From RH-AL1 sp964235705 (GTDB taxonomy: Bacteria > Pseudomonadota > Alphaproteobacteria > Rhizobiales > Beijerinckiaceae): a DNA stretch of 64,000 nucleotides. Under the pieces are notes generated by a model that saw nothing but the letters and a program-made list of their open reading frames with translations, was not told where the DNA came from and ran no database searches. Positions 9,266 to 18,454 of this stretch are shown one piece after another (positions within the stretch are counted from its first letter, which is position 1; the number at the start of each line of letters is the position of its first letter). The stretch spans positions 1-64,000 of the forward strand of contig CAXSDP010000004.1 of NCBI GenBank assembly GCA_964235705.1. Reading direction: 5' to 3'. Made by a program: the position numbers and the translations under genes.

Positions 9266-9600
9266 GACGACATCTCCAAAGGATCGGCCTCGAACAGGTC
9301 CGGCCGCGCCGCCCGCGCGCCCCGCTGCGGCTGGATCCGCATGCCCGCCGCCACCGGCACCAGGCAGGATTGCCGGTTGGCCACCCCGTCGATCTCGGCC
9401 AGGCAATCGAAGCACGCGCCGATCATGCAGTACGGCAGGCGCGGCGAGCCGCTGACCGGGGTGAGGCGGACCGCCGGCAGGGCGGAGAGCAGCACCGCCG
9501 CCGCCGCCGAGGCGCCGTCCGGCACGAGCACCGCCTCGTCGCCGACGAACACCTCCACCAGCCGGGACGCCGGCCGGGCCTCAGGCCGCCGTCTGAACAT
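9262..9600 (-). CDS. (2Fe-2S)-binding protein (HcnA-like small subunit)
   Basis: A 112-residue ferredoxin-fold subunit. The cysteine pattern PYCMIGACFDCLAEIDG, followed by QSCLVPV, supplies the four ligands of a plant-type [2Fe-2S] cluster. The size and position, between the DAO subunit and the FAD/NAD subunit, match the gamma/HcnA subunit of opine-oxidase-like dehydrogenases. It overlaps the 3' end of the DAO gene by 20 bp and the start of the next gene by 4 bp, which implies tightly coupled translation of the three subunits. Confidence 0.9.
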   Translation of the reverse strand: MFRRRPEARPASRLVEVFVGDEAVLVPDGASAAAAVLLSALPAVRLTPVSGSPRLPYCMIGACFDCLAEIDGVANRQSCLVPVAAGMRIQPQRGARAARPDLFEADPLEMSS

Positions 9601-10741
9601 CGAAACGCTCCGCGCTGAAAGGGGCCATGTCGGGGTCGAGCGCGCCCCTGGCGATCATCGGCGCCAGCAGGTCGGCGTGGGCGCCGGCCAGCGTGACGCC
9701 GGAGTGGCAGTTGGCCAGGAACGCCCCGGGGAAGCGCTCGGACGCGTCGTAGATCGGCTTGCCGTCCGGCGACATCACCCGCAGCGCCGCCCAGGCCCGC
9801 ACGATGTTGAGTTCGGCGATCCACGGGAAGGCCCGAACCGCGCGTCGCGCGATGGTCCGCATGATCGCCGGCGTCTGGGTCAGCGTGTCGAAGCCGGCGT
9901 CCTCCTTGCTGTCGCCCAGCAGCAGGGAGCCCTCGGCGGTTTGGCGGACCACGTGGGTCGGCATGGACAAGACGGTGCCGGTCCGCTCGGTGACCAGGAT
10001 CTGGCCGCGCTCGGGGCGCAGCGGCGCGGCGAGGCCGACGAGGGGCGCGAGGGCGGCGTTGCCGAGCCCCGAAGCCAGCACCAGGCGCGGCGCGCGGATC
10101 AGGGCTTCGCCCACGCTCACGGCGAAGTCGTGGGGCGCGGCGCGGATCGCGTCCACGGTGGCGTTCGGCCGGTAGCGGCCGCCGGCGTCGCGGAAAGCGG
10201 TGTGCAGGGCGCGCAGGAGGTGGAGCGGGCTGGCGTGGCCGTCGTAGGGCGTCCACGAGGCGCCGACCACGTCGGGCCCGAGGCCAGGCACCATCCCTCG
10301 CAGCTCGGCCGCCCCGATCATGCGGTATTCGTAGCCGGCGTTCCCCGCCTCGCGCCGCAGCTGCGCCATGGTCGCGTCGCGCTTCGTCATCTCGGCGTCG
10401 GAGAAGCAGAAGTGCAGGCCGCCCGGCTGGTGCAGGCCGACGCCGATGCCGGTGCGCGCCTCCAACGCCTTCGCCAGCGCCGGCCAGGCCCGCGCGGAGG
10501 CGTGGGTCCAGTGCTGGTAGTGCGGCGCGCCGAGGCCCTTCGATTGCACCCACACCAGGCCGAAGTTGCCGCGGCTCGCGCGGTGGGCGACGTCGCCCTC
10601 GTCCAGCATCACCGCCGACAGGCCGTCGCGCTGCAGCCCGTAGGCGATGGCGGCCCCGACCAGGCCGCCGCCGACCACGATGACGTCGGCCGTATCGCTG
10701 GCCGTCTCGGTGGCCGTCTCGGCCTTCGCTTGCGGCGTCAC
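9581..10741 (-). CDS. FAD-dependent oxidoreductase, DAO family (HcnC / opine oxidase subunit B-like)
   Basis: A 386-residue flavoprotein, the likely catalytic subunit of the heterotrimeric dehydrogenase. It carries the FAD motif DVIVVGGGLVGAAIAYGLQ after a short Ala/Thr-rich leader. The C-terminal block ANCHSGVTLAGAHADLLAP is typical of D-amino-acid dehydrogenase and HcnC-type proteins. The start is a GTG at 10741 whose codon overlaps the permease stop, so the two genes are translationally coupled. It is immediately downstream of the ABC importer genes, so the imported solute is probably its substrate. Opines, D-amino acids, hydroxyprolines or N-methyl amino acids are all possible. Confidence 0.88.
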   Translation of the reverse strand: MTPQAKAETATETASDTADVIVVGGGLVGAAIAYGLQRDGLSAVMLDEGDVAHRASRGNFGLVWVQSKGLGAPHYQHWTHASARAWPALAKALEARTGIGVGLHQPGGLHFCFSDAEMTKRDATMAQLRREAGNAGYEYRMIGAAELRGMVPGLGPDVVGASWTPYDGHASPLHLLRALHTAFRDAGGRYRPNATVDAIRAAPHDFAVSVGEALIRAPRLVLASGLGNAALAPLVGLAAPLRPERGQILVTERTGTVLSMPTHVVRQTAEGSLLLGDSKEDAGFDTLTQTPAIMRTIARRAVRAFPWIAELNIVRAWAALRVMSPDGKPIYDASERFPGAFLANCHSGVTLAGAHADLLAPMIARGALDPDMAPFSAERFDVQTAA

Positions 10742-11538
10742 GCGCGGCGCTCCCCGGTGAGAAGGCGATCGATGGGATAGAAGCGGTCGAGCGCCACCAT
10801 CGCCACGGCGGTGACCAGGATCAGCGCGGACGACACGGAGGCCACCAGGGGGTCGGTCATCTGGTCGATGTAGTTGAAGAGTTGCACGGGCAGCGGGTTG
10901 GCCGACGGCGAGGCGAGGAACAGGCTCACCGTCAGCTCGTCGAAGCTGGTGATGAAGGCGAGGATCCAGCCCCCCGCGAGCCCCGGCGCGATGAGCGGCA
11001 GGGTCACGCGGCGGAACACGGTGAACCGACCGGCGCCCAGGCTCTCCGCCGCCCGCTCGACGCGCGGGTCGAGCCCGGCGAGGCCGGCCCCCACCACGCG
11101 CAGCATGTAGGGCGTGACCACGATGAGGTGGGCGGTCACGAGGCCCGTGAAGCTGCCGGACAGGCCGAAGCCGGAGAAGAAGCGCAGGAGCGCGACGCCG
11201 AGCACCACCTGGGGGATCATCAGGGGCGAGGCCAGCAGGGCGGCGAGCGCGTCGCGGCCGGGGAAATGCCGCCGCGCGATCGCCAGCGCCGCCGGCACCG
11301 CGATGAGGGCCGACAGCGTCGCCGACACGAGGCCGAGCCTCACGCTGTACCAGAAGCTGCGGAGGAAGCGCGGGTTGTCGCCGATCGCGCGCCACCAGCG
11401 CAGCGACACGCCGTGGCTCGGCATCGCCAGGTAGCCCTGGCTGGTGAAGGACACGGCGATCACCACGAGCAGCGGCGCCAGGATGAAGGCGAGGAACAGC
11501 GCGTGGAACAGCAGCGCGAAGGGACCGTTGCGGCTCAC
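10738..11538 (-). CDS. ABC transporter permease, PotC-type
   Basis: A 266-residue inner-membrane permease of the spermidine/putrescine-type (PotC) family, with about six hydrophobic segments. The ABC coupling (EAA) loop is visible as RAAESLGAGRFTVFRRVTLP, followed by LIAPGLAGG. The GTG start at 11538 overlaps the stop of the first permease by 4 bp. The frame continues upstream, but that part is antisense to the partner permease. It works with the adjacent PotB-type permease, ATPase and binding protein. Confidence 0.92.
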   Translation of the reverse strand: MSRNGPFALLFHALFLAFILAPLLVVIAVSFTSQGYLAMPSHGVSLRWWRAIGDNPRFLRSFWYSVRLGLVSATLSALIAVPAALAIARRHFPGRDALAALLASPLMIPQVVLGVALLRFFSGFGLSGSFTGLVTAHLIVVTPYMLRVVGAGLAGLDPRVERAAESLGAGRFTVFRRVTLPLIAPGLAGGWILAFITSFDELTVSLFLASPSANPLPVQLFNYIDQMTDPLVASVSSALILVTAVAMVALDRFYPIDRLLTGERRA

Positions 11539-12419
11539 GCGCCGCCCTCCAGCGCGGTGTCGACGACGCGGCGCAGCGCGCGCGTCTCGACGAAACGCGT
11601 CCACAGCAGCGTCGTCAGCAGGATCGACAGCATCAGCACGGTCGCGAGCGCCGAGCCGAGCGGCCAGTTCAAGGTGTTGAGGAACTCGTTGTAGGTCATG
11701 GAGGAGACCACTTTCAGCCGTTTGCCGCCGAGCATGTCCGGCGTCGCGAAGGCGGAGGCGGACAGGCAGAACACCATCAGCGCGCCGGCGGTGGCGCCGG
11801 GCATGATGTTGGGCAGCACGATCCGTCGGAACACGGTGACCCGCCCCGCCCCGAGGCTCGTCGCCGCGCGCTCCAGCGAGGGGTTGAGGCGCCCGAGGCT
11901 GGCCCACACCGACAGCACGACGAGCGGCACCATCACATGGACGAGGCCGACCACCACGGCGAACTCCGTGAACATCAGGCGGAACGGTGCGCCCGGCACG
12001 TGCAGCGCGACCAGCGCCTCGTTGACGAGCCCGTTGCCGCCGAGCAGCACCATCCACCCGAAGTTGCGCACCACCACCGACACCAGCAGCGGGCCGATCA
12101 CGGTCAGCAGCATGGGGCCGCGCCAGCGCGGCGCCATGCGGAAGATGATCCAGGCTTCCGGCACGCCGACCGCGAGGCAGATCGCCGTGGTGAGGATCGC
12201 GACGCGGAAGGTGCGGAGCAGCGCCTCGCCGAACAGGGGATCGGTCAGCAGGTCGCGGTAGTTCTCGAGGCCGAGGCCCGGCAGCACGCCCTTGTCGAAG
12301 TCGAACGCGTGCAGGCTGAGCAGCAGCACGCCCACGAGCGGCAGGAGCAAGGCCGAGGCGTAGACCAGCGCGGAGGGCGCCGCGAGCAGCGCCGGATTGA
12401 GGCGACCACCCCGGCTCAT
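11535..12419 (-). CDS. ABC transporter permease, PotB-type
   Basis: A 294-residue permease with an N-terminal cytoplasmic segment, six predicted membrane helices and the coupling loop RAATSLGAGRVTVFRRIVLP, matching the PotB family. The ATG at 12419 follows the ATPase stop by 13 bp. Its EAA loop is almost identical to that of the partner permease, as expected for a heterodimeric channel sharing one ATPase. Confidence 0.93.
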   Translation of the reverse strand: MSRGGRLNPALLAAPSALVYASALLLPLVGVLLLSLHAFDFDKGVLPGLGLENYRDLLTDPLFGEALLRTFRVAILTTAICLAVGVPEAWIIFRMAPRWRGPMLLTVIGPLLVSVVVRNFGWMVLLGGNGLVNEALVALHVPGAPFRLMFTEFAVVVGLVHVMVPLVVLSVWASLGRLNPSLERAATSLGAGRVTVFRRIVLPNIMPGATAGALMVFCLSASAFATPDMLGGKRLKVVSSMTYNEFLNTLNWPLGSALATVLMLSILLTTLLWTRFVETRALRRVVDTALEGGA

Positions 12420-12432
12420 GCCGTGTCGACCT

Positions 12433-13520
<1,088 letters not shown>

Positions 13521-13521
<1 letters not shown>

Positions 13522-14558
13522 CAGCGCTCCACTTGCCGCTGCCACTTGCGCGTCCAGTCCGCGCGGTCGCGGTTGATCACGTCCCAGTTCAGCGCCACGA
13601 GCCCACGCACCTGATCCTCGCCGTAGACGACGGTGGATGCGACGTCCGGCGGCAACTTGGTGGTGCGGTTGGTCGGGCCGGCGCCGTATTTCGCGGCGTA
13701 GGCCCCCTGAACGCCCGGCGACACCAGCCAGGCGAGGAACTTGTCGGCGAGGTCCGCGTCGGGGGCGCCGGTGATCGCGCAGGCCGCCGTCATCAGCACC
13801 ACCGCGCCCTCCTTCGGGCGGACCATCGCCAAGGGGAACCCGGCCTTCTGCATGGCGGCGACGCGCGAGGAGCCCCACACCGCCAGCCAGATGTCGCCGG
13901 ACTGGAACATCTCGCTCATCTTGCCCGGGCTGCTCTCGTAGGCGAGCACGTTGGGGTTGATCTGCTTGCTCATGACGCGCAGCCCCGGCGCGACGTCGCC
14001 GTCGCCGCCGCCGTTGATGCGCGACAGCATCGCCAGCGTGTGCAGGCCGTAGGTGTTGTCGATGCCGGGGATCGACAGGCGCTGGCGGTAGTCCGGCCGC
14101 GCGAGGTCCATCCAGGAGGTCGGCACGGGCAGGTGGCGCTCGGCGAAGACCTTGGTGTTGTAGGCGATGCCGGTGTAGCCGAAGCCGGTGCCCACCGCGT
14201 GGTCGTCGCCGAGCACGGCGATGGGGTAGACGGCGTCCTTCACGGCGTCCGGCAGCTTCCGGCAGAGGCCGAGCGAGACGGCCTGCACCATCGGCCCGTC
14301 GTCCAGCACGGCGACGCCGACGGTTTGGTGGTCACGCTGCGCCTGGATGCGCGCGAGGTTGTCGGACGAGTTGCCGGTGAGGTAGTCGACGTGGACGTTG
14401 TTGGCCTTCTCGAAGGGCGGGATCACGTCGGAGCGCATGACCGCCTCGTAGCTGCCGCCGTAGCCGGCGACCACGAGGTGACGCTGATCCTGCGCCAGCC
14501 CGGCCGTGCCGCAGAGCGCGCTTCCCAGGGTCGCGATGGCGACCAGCAATCCACGCAT
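13521..14558 (-). CDS. ABC transporter substrate-binding protein, PotD/AfuA-like
   Basis: A 345-residue periplasmic binding protein. Its signal peptide (MRGLLVAIATLGSALCGTAG, then LAQDQ) has a cleavage site near residue 22. The mature protein begins RHLVVAGYGGSYEA, a typical start for extracellular solute-binding proteins of the PotD/family 1 class. It also has NTYGLHTLAML and LWLVSP-like late blocks (FLAWLVSPGVQGAYAAKYG). It is the first gene of the ten-gene operon, which follows a divergent LysR gene. The ligand cannot be read from the sequence; downstream oxidases imply an amine, amino acid or opine. Confidence 0.9.
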
Positions 14559-14735
14559 GGCGACGCTCCCGGCGTTCTCGACGACACTTGGACGATCGTC
14601 TGGGCGACACGCCCAGGACGTACCCAGACGTCGTCGGGCCGCCCGGACGGACGGAGCCTAACAGCGGCTTGATAATTCATACAAATACATAATGATGCCC
14701 ATTCCATTCCCCGAAGTAGCGATTGGTCCTGCCGC
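14559..14735. promoter_or_regulatory. divergent promoter/operator region between the importer operon and its LysR regulator
   Basis: This 177-bp intergenic region separates divergently transcribed genes. It includes an AT-rich block (about 14668-14718), striking in this GC-rich DNA, with TTGATAATTCATAC and ATACATAATGATG. The arrangement is the classic one for LysR autoregulation and target activation. No unambiguous T-N11-A dyad or promoter pair can be fixed by eye. Confidence 0.6.
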
Positions 14736-15632
14736 GTGACACCGAGCCGCTTCCGCCAACTCGAGGCGTTCCGCGCCGTCCTGCGGAGCGGATCCGTCAG
14801 CCGGGCCGCCCAGGTCCTCTCCTTGTCGCAGCCGGCCGTCACGAAGCTGGTCCGCCGCTTGGAGGAGGAAACCGGGCTGGCCTTGTTCGACCGGTCCAGG
14901 CGCCACCTCCTCCCCACGCCGGAGGCCGCCCGCTTCGAGGTGGCGGTCGAGCGGATGTTCGCCGCCGCCGACGGGTTGGATCGGACGGTCGACGACATGC
15001 GCAGCGTGGGCAGCGGCGAGCTGCGCGTGGCGGCGCTGCCGTTCTTCGGCATGTCGTTCATCCCGCGCCTGCTCGCCCGCTTCGCGCGGGAGGTGCGACC
15101 GATCCGCGTTTCCCTGACCGTCGCCAGTTCGCGCGACGTCCACGAACTGGTCCAGGCCGGCGAGGTCGACCTCGGCTTCGCGCTCGCCTCCAGCGGCGGG
15201 CGGAACACGCTCAACGCCGCGCCGCCGATCCTGCTGCCGGGCCTGCTGGCCCTGCCACCGGGACATCGCCTGGCCGATCGCACGACGGTCCCCCTGCGGG
15301 ACCTGGAGGACGAACCCTACATCTCGCTCGGCCGCCAATACCGTTTGCGCGACATGGTCGACGAGCTGTTCGGGCAGCACGGCGTGTCGCCCCGGCTGGT
15401 GGCGGAAACGCAGAACGCGGTGGCCGCCTGCTCGATGGTGGCGGCGGGGCTGGGGTTCGCGGTGACCGATCCCCTGTCGATCCGGGGTGTCGCCGGCGAG
15501 GTCGTGGTGCGGACGCTGGTGCCGACCGTGACCTTCACGGTCAACGTCCTCGCGCCGGCCGGACGCCCGCCCTCGGGGATCGCCGAGCGTTTCCTGCGCA
15601 CGGTGCTCAGCGAACCGATGATCCCGCCATGA
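14736..15632 (+). CDS. LysR family transcriptional regulator
   Basis: A 298-residue regulator starting at a GTG. The N-terminal winged helix-turn-helix shows the LysR pattern: FRQLEAFRAVLRSGSVSRAA, then LSLSQPAVTKLVRRLEEETG and LALFDR. The C-terminal effector domain (residues about 90-295) has the periplasmic-binding-protein-like fold, with HRLADRTTVPL and EPYISL. It is divergent from the importer/dehydrogenase operon and is therefore its likely regulator. Its last 26 bp overlap the convergent PIG-L gene. Confidence 0.93.
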   Translation: MTPSRFRQLEAFRAVLRSGSVSRAAQVLSLSQPAVTKLVRRLEEETGLALFDRSRRHLLPTPEAARFEVAVERMFAAADGLDRTVDDMRSVGSGELRVAALPFFGMSFIPRLLARFAREVRPIRVSLTVASSRDVHELVQAGEVDLGFALASSGGRNTLNAAPPILLPGLLALPPGHRLADRTTVPLRDLEDEPYISLGRQYRLRDMVDELFGQHGVSPRLVAETQNAVAACSMVAAGLGFAVTDPLSIRGVAGEVVVRTLVPTVTFTVNVLAPAGRPPSGIAERFLRTVLSEPMIPP

Positions 15633-16395
15633 CCGCCGCCGCGGCGGCGCCGGCGCGGAACGCCTCGAAGCCCTGCTCCGCCAGCCGGGCGCGCAACGCC
15701 TCGGGTCCCCCGAACTGGAAGCCGAGCTGGCTCGCGTAGGCCAGCGCCGCCCCGCCCTTCGCGGCGCGCGCGGCCTCCCCGAGGGGGCACCGCAGCATGT
15801 CGAGCCCCTCGAACAATTCCGCCAGCGGCTCGGCGCAGCGTTCGGGCCGGATCGCGTAGGGGTAATCGCGCCACCACAGGACCGGCGCCGCCGGTTCGCT
15901 CGCGCGCAGGGCGCGGACGACGGCGAGGTGATCGACGTGGCCACCAACCGCCTGCGGCGCCAACACCAGCGTAGGGCTCCACGCGTCGAACAACCTCCGC
16001 AGGGCCGGTGCGACCGCCTCCGCGATCGCGTCATCGGCGCGCGACCCCGCGAACAGCGCGGCGGCGGACCCGTAGCCGCGATGCGGCGCCTCGGGGAACG
16101 GGAGCCACACCGGCTCGGCGCCGATCAGCCGGCAGGCCGCCGCGTCCTCGGCGCGTCGCAGCGCCATGTAGTCGAGGCCGGCGTCCAGCCCCTTGTCGAG
16201 CTGGCAGGCGAGCGCGAAGCCGGTCGGCTCGGGGACGCTGGCGGTGAAGACGGTGGCGACGACGACGCGCCAGCCCTCGCGCGCGAGGCGCGCGAGCGTG
16301 CCCCCGGCGGAGAAGACGGCGTCGTCGAGGTGGGGCGACAGCGCCAGCGCGACGGGCGGGTTCCCGGTGGGCGCGTCGCCGGCCGGCGCGCTCAC
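15607..16395 (-). CDS. PIG-L family deacetylase
   Basis: A 262-residue enzyme of the PIG-L/LmbE family, zinc-dependent de-N-acetylases of sugars and sugar-inositol conjugates (MshB, BshB, PIG-L). Its N-terminal zinc motif is SPHLDDAVFSAGG (residues 20-32), a variant of the usual HPDDE form. The second His motif is GGHVDHLAVV. The start is a GTG at 16395 that overlaps the glycosyltransferase stop by 4 bp; upstream frame is antisense-like. It is the last gene of the inositol/YcaO operon. In mycothiol and bacillithiol pathways this family acts just after the GT4 enzyme, the same order as here. Confidence 0.9.
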   Translation of the reverse strand: MSAPAGDAPTGNPPVALALSPHLDDAVFSAGGTLARLAREGWRVVVATVFTASVPEPTGFALACQLDKGLDAGLDYMALRRAEDAAACRLIGAEPVWLPFPEAPHRGYGSAAALFAGSRADDAIAEAVAPALRRLFDAWSPTLVLAPQAVGGHVDHLAVVRALRASEPAAPVLWWRDYPYAIRPERCAEPLAELFEGLDMLRCPLGEAARAAKGGAALAYASQLGFQFGGPEALRARLAEQGFEAFRAGAAAAAVMAGSSVR

Positions 16396-17615
16396 AGGAG
16401 GTGCGGCCGCTCGCGGAAGCGGCACGGCGTCCTCGTGAGGTGGCGGGGGAAGTCGGTGTCGGGGCGGGTGCCGACGAGGTTCGCGTAGACCGCCATGATA
16501 CGGGCGCCGACCACGCGCCACGCGTAGGTGTCGCGGGCGTCCGCCAGCGCCCGCTCGGCGAGCCGCCGGCGCAGGGCCGCGTCGTCGATCAGCCGCTGGA
16601 GCGCGTCGGCGTGGGCGGGCACGTCGCCGGCCGCCGTGAGGAGACCGTTGCGCTCGTGCGCCAGGCAATCGGTGACGCCGACGACGGCGCAGCTCGCGAC
16701 CGGCACCCCTGCCGCCATCGCCTCCAAGATCGTGTTGGAGAAGCCCTCCGCGTAGGTCGGCGAGGCGAACACGTCGGCGTCCGCGTAGAGGCGCGGCGCG
16801 TCGTCGTAGTCGGCGTAGCCGGAGAAGCGCACGCGCTCGGGCGCGAAGCCGTGGCGCGCCGCGAGCGCCTGGGCCGAGCCGACGTCCGGCCCGATGCCCG
16901 ACACGGTCGCGGCGAAGGCCACTCCCCGGGCGCGGAGCAGCACGAGCGCCTCGATGAAGTCGAGCACGCCTTTCCGGTGGTCGACGCGCCCGTGGTAGAG
17001 GAGGCGTGGAACGGCGGCCATGGCGCCGGGCGGATGACCGGGCTTGAAGCGACCGGTGTCGACGGCGCCGGGCACGAGGGTGAAGCGCGCCCGGTCCACG
17101 CCCATGCGGTTCGACACTTCGGCGGCGAAGCTTTCGCCGCCGATCAGCAGCGCTCCGGCGTGGTCGAGCACGCGGCGGAACGCTTGGAAGTGCGTTTCGC
17201 AGCACGAGCCCACCCAATGGCCGTCGCCGCCCTGGATCGACACGACGCTCGGCAGCCCGAGGTCGGCCGCCGCCAGCAGCACCGCCCAGCCGGTCGGGTA
17301 GCCGTATTGCGCGTGGAGGATGTCGAAGGGCCGGCGCCGGTGCTCGCGCTTGATGGCGTCGACCATGGTGACGATGTCGCGCTCGAAGTCGCCGCCGTCC
17401 TGTTCGCCCAAGGCTTCCAGGCCGATGACGGCGACGCCCGGCACGGGTGGCGGCGGGCCGCCGCCGTACACGGTGGCGTGGTCGCCGCCGTAGTACTGGC
17501 TGATCATCGTCACGTCGTGGCCGGCCCCGACCAGTTCGCGCAGCAGGTTGACGGCGTAGATGCTCATCCCGCTGATGGCGGGGAAGTAGCGCCGGGACAG
17601 GAAGCAGATCCTCAC
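16392..17615 (-). CDS. glycosyltransferase family 4
   Basis: A 407-residue GT-B fold glycosyltransferase. The N-terminal acceptor domain opens with RICFLSRRYFPAISGMSIYA. The C-terminal nucleotide-sugar domain has LLYHGRVDHRKGVLDFIEAL, and the GT4 EX7E motif lies in YAEGFSNTILEAMAAGVPV. The ATG at 17615 overlaps the preceding gene by 4 bp. MshA (GlcNAc to inositol-1-phosphate) and BshA are members of the same family. With inositol-phosphate synthase and a PIG-L enzyme in the operon, a sugar-inositol conjugate is a reasonable product, but donor and acceptor are not shown by sequence. Confidence 0.92.
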   Translation of the reverse strand: MRICFLSRRYFPAISGMSIYAVNLLRELVGAGHDVTMISQYYGGDHATVYGGGPPPPVPGVAVIGLEALGEQDGGDFERDIVTMVDAIKREHRRRPFDILHAQYGYPTGWAVLLAAADLGLPSVVSIQGGDGHWVGSCCETHFQAFRRVLDHAGALLIGGESFAAEVSNRMGVDRARFTLVPGAVDTGRFKPGHPPGAMAAVPRLLYHGRVDHRKGVLDFIEALVLLRARGVAFAATVSGIGPDVGSAQALAARHGFAPERVRFSGYADYDDAPRLYADADVFASPTYAEGFSNTILEAMAAGVPVASCAVVGVTDCLAHERNGLLTAAGDVPAHADALQRLIDDAALRRRLAERALADARDTYAWRVVGARIMAVYANLVGTRPDTDFPRHLTRTPCRFRERPHLL

Positions 17616-18454
17616 GCGCCGTCCTCCCGGGCGTCGCGACAGGCGCGCAGCCAGGCGATCGATCCCGGGATCGCCTTGTCCGCGCTCGGGCTCTCGCGGC
17701 TGAGTTCGACGCAGACGAGGCCGGGGAAGGCGACCGCCTCCAAAGCGTCCAGGATTGACGGCACGTCCATGTCGCCACTGCCGAACGGCAGGTGGACGTG
17801 GACGCCGCGCGCCATGTCCTCGATCGACACGGTGCCGAGTCGATCGGCGTAGCGGCGCACGGCCTGCGCCGGGTCGATGTCACCCGTGACGAGGCAGTGG
17901 CCGGTGTCGAGCGCCAGCTTGAGGCCCGGCACGGCGAGCGCGTCCCACTCGGCCACCGTCTCGATCAGCATGCCCGGCTCCGGCTCGAACGCGGCGACGA
18001 CGCCGCGCGAGGCGGCGTAGGCGGCGATCGTGTGCAGGCCGTCGCGCAGCCACCCGCGCGCGGCGGCGCGGTCGACGCCGGGCTTGGGCACGCCGGCCCA
18101 GAACGAGACCGCCTCGGAGTCGAGGATCGCGGCGACGTCGATCGCGCGGCGCAGGAAGGCCAGCCGCCTCGCCCGCCCATCGGGGTCGGCGCTGACCAGC
18201 GTCGGCTCGTGCTTGGCCCGGGGATCGAGGAGGAAGCGCGCGCCGGTCTCGATGACCGAGCCGAAGCCGAGCGCCCCCAGCCGCGCGGCGAGGGCGCGCG
18301 CGTCGGCCTCCCAACGATCGGCGAACGGGTCGAGGTGGTGGTGGTCGAGGGTGAGCGCGACGCCGGCGTAGCCGGCCTCCGCCATCAAGTCGAGCGCCTC
18401 GGCGAGGCGGTGGCTGCCGCAGCCATTGGTGTTGTAGGCGTAGCGCAGGCTCAT
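17612..18454 (-). CDS. sugar phosphate isomerase/epimerase family TIM-barrel protein
   Basis: A 280-residue protein of the AP-endonuclease-2/xylose-isomerase-like TIM-barrel superfamily, which includes inosose dehydratase, hydroxypyruvate isomerase and sugar epimerases. Visible active-site features are the N-terminal YNTNGCGSH, a VALTLDHHHLDPF strand, FEPEPGM (metal-ligand Glu), ALDTGHC (Asp/His) and a late VCVELSRE. It starts with ATG at 18454, overlapping the YcaO stop by 4 bp. In an operon with an inositol-phosphate synthase and a Gfo/Idh dehydrogenase, an inositol- or inosose-modifying role is plausible but inferred. Confidence 0.85.
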   Translation of the reverse strand: MSLRYAYNTNGCGSHRLAEALDLMAEAGYAGVALTLDHHHLDPFADRWEADARALAARLGALGFGSVIETGARFLLDPRAKHEPTLVSADPDGRARRLAFLRRAIDVAAILDSEAVSFWAGVPKPGVDRAAARGWLRDGLHTIAAYAASRGVVAAFEPEPGMLIETVAEWDALAVPGLKLALDTGHCLVTGDIDPAQAVRRYADRLGTVSIEDMARGVHVHLPFGSGDMDVPSILDALEAVAFPGLVCVELSRESPSADKAIPGSIAWLRACRDAREDGA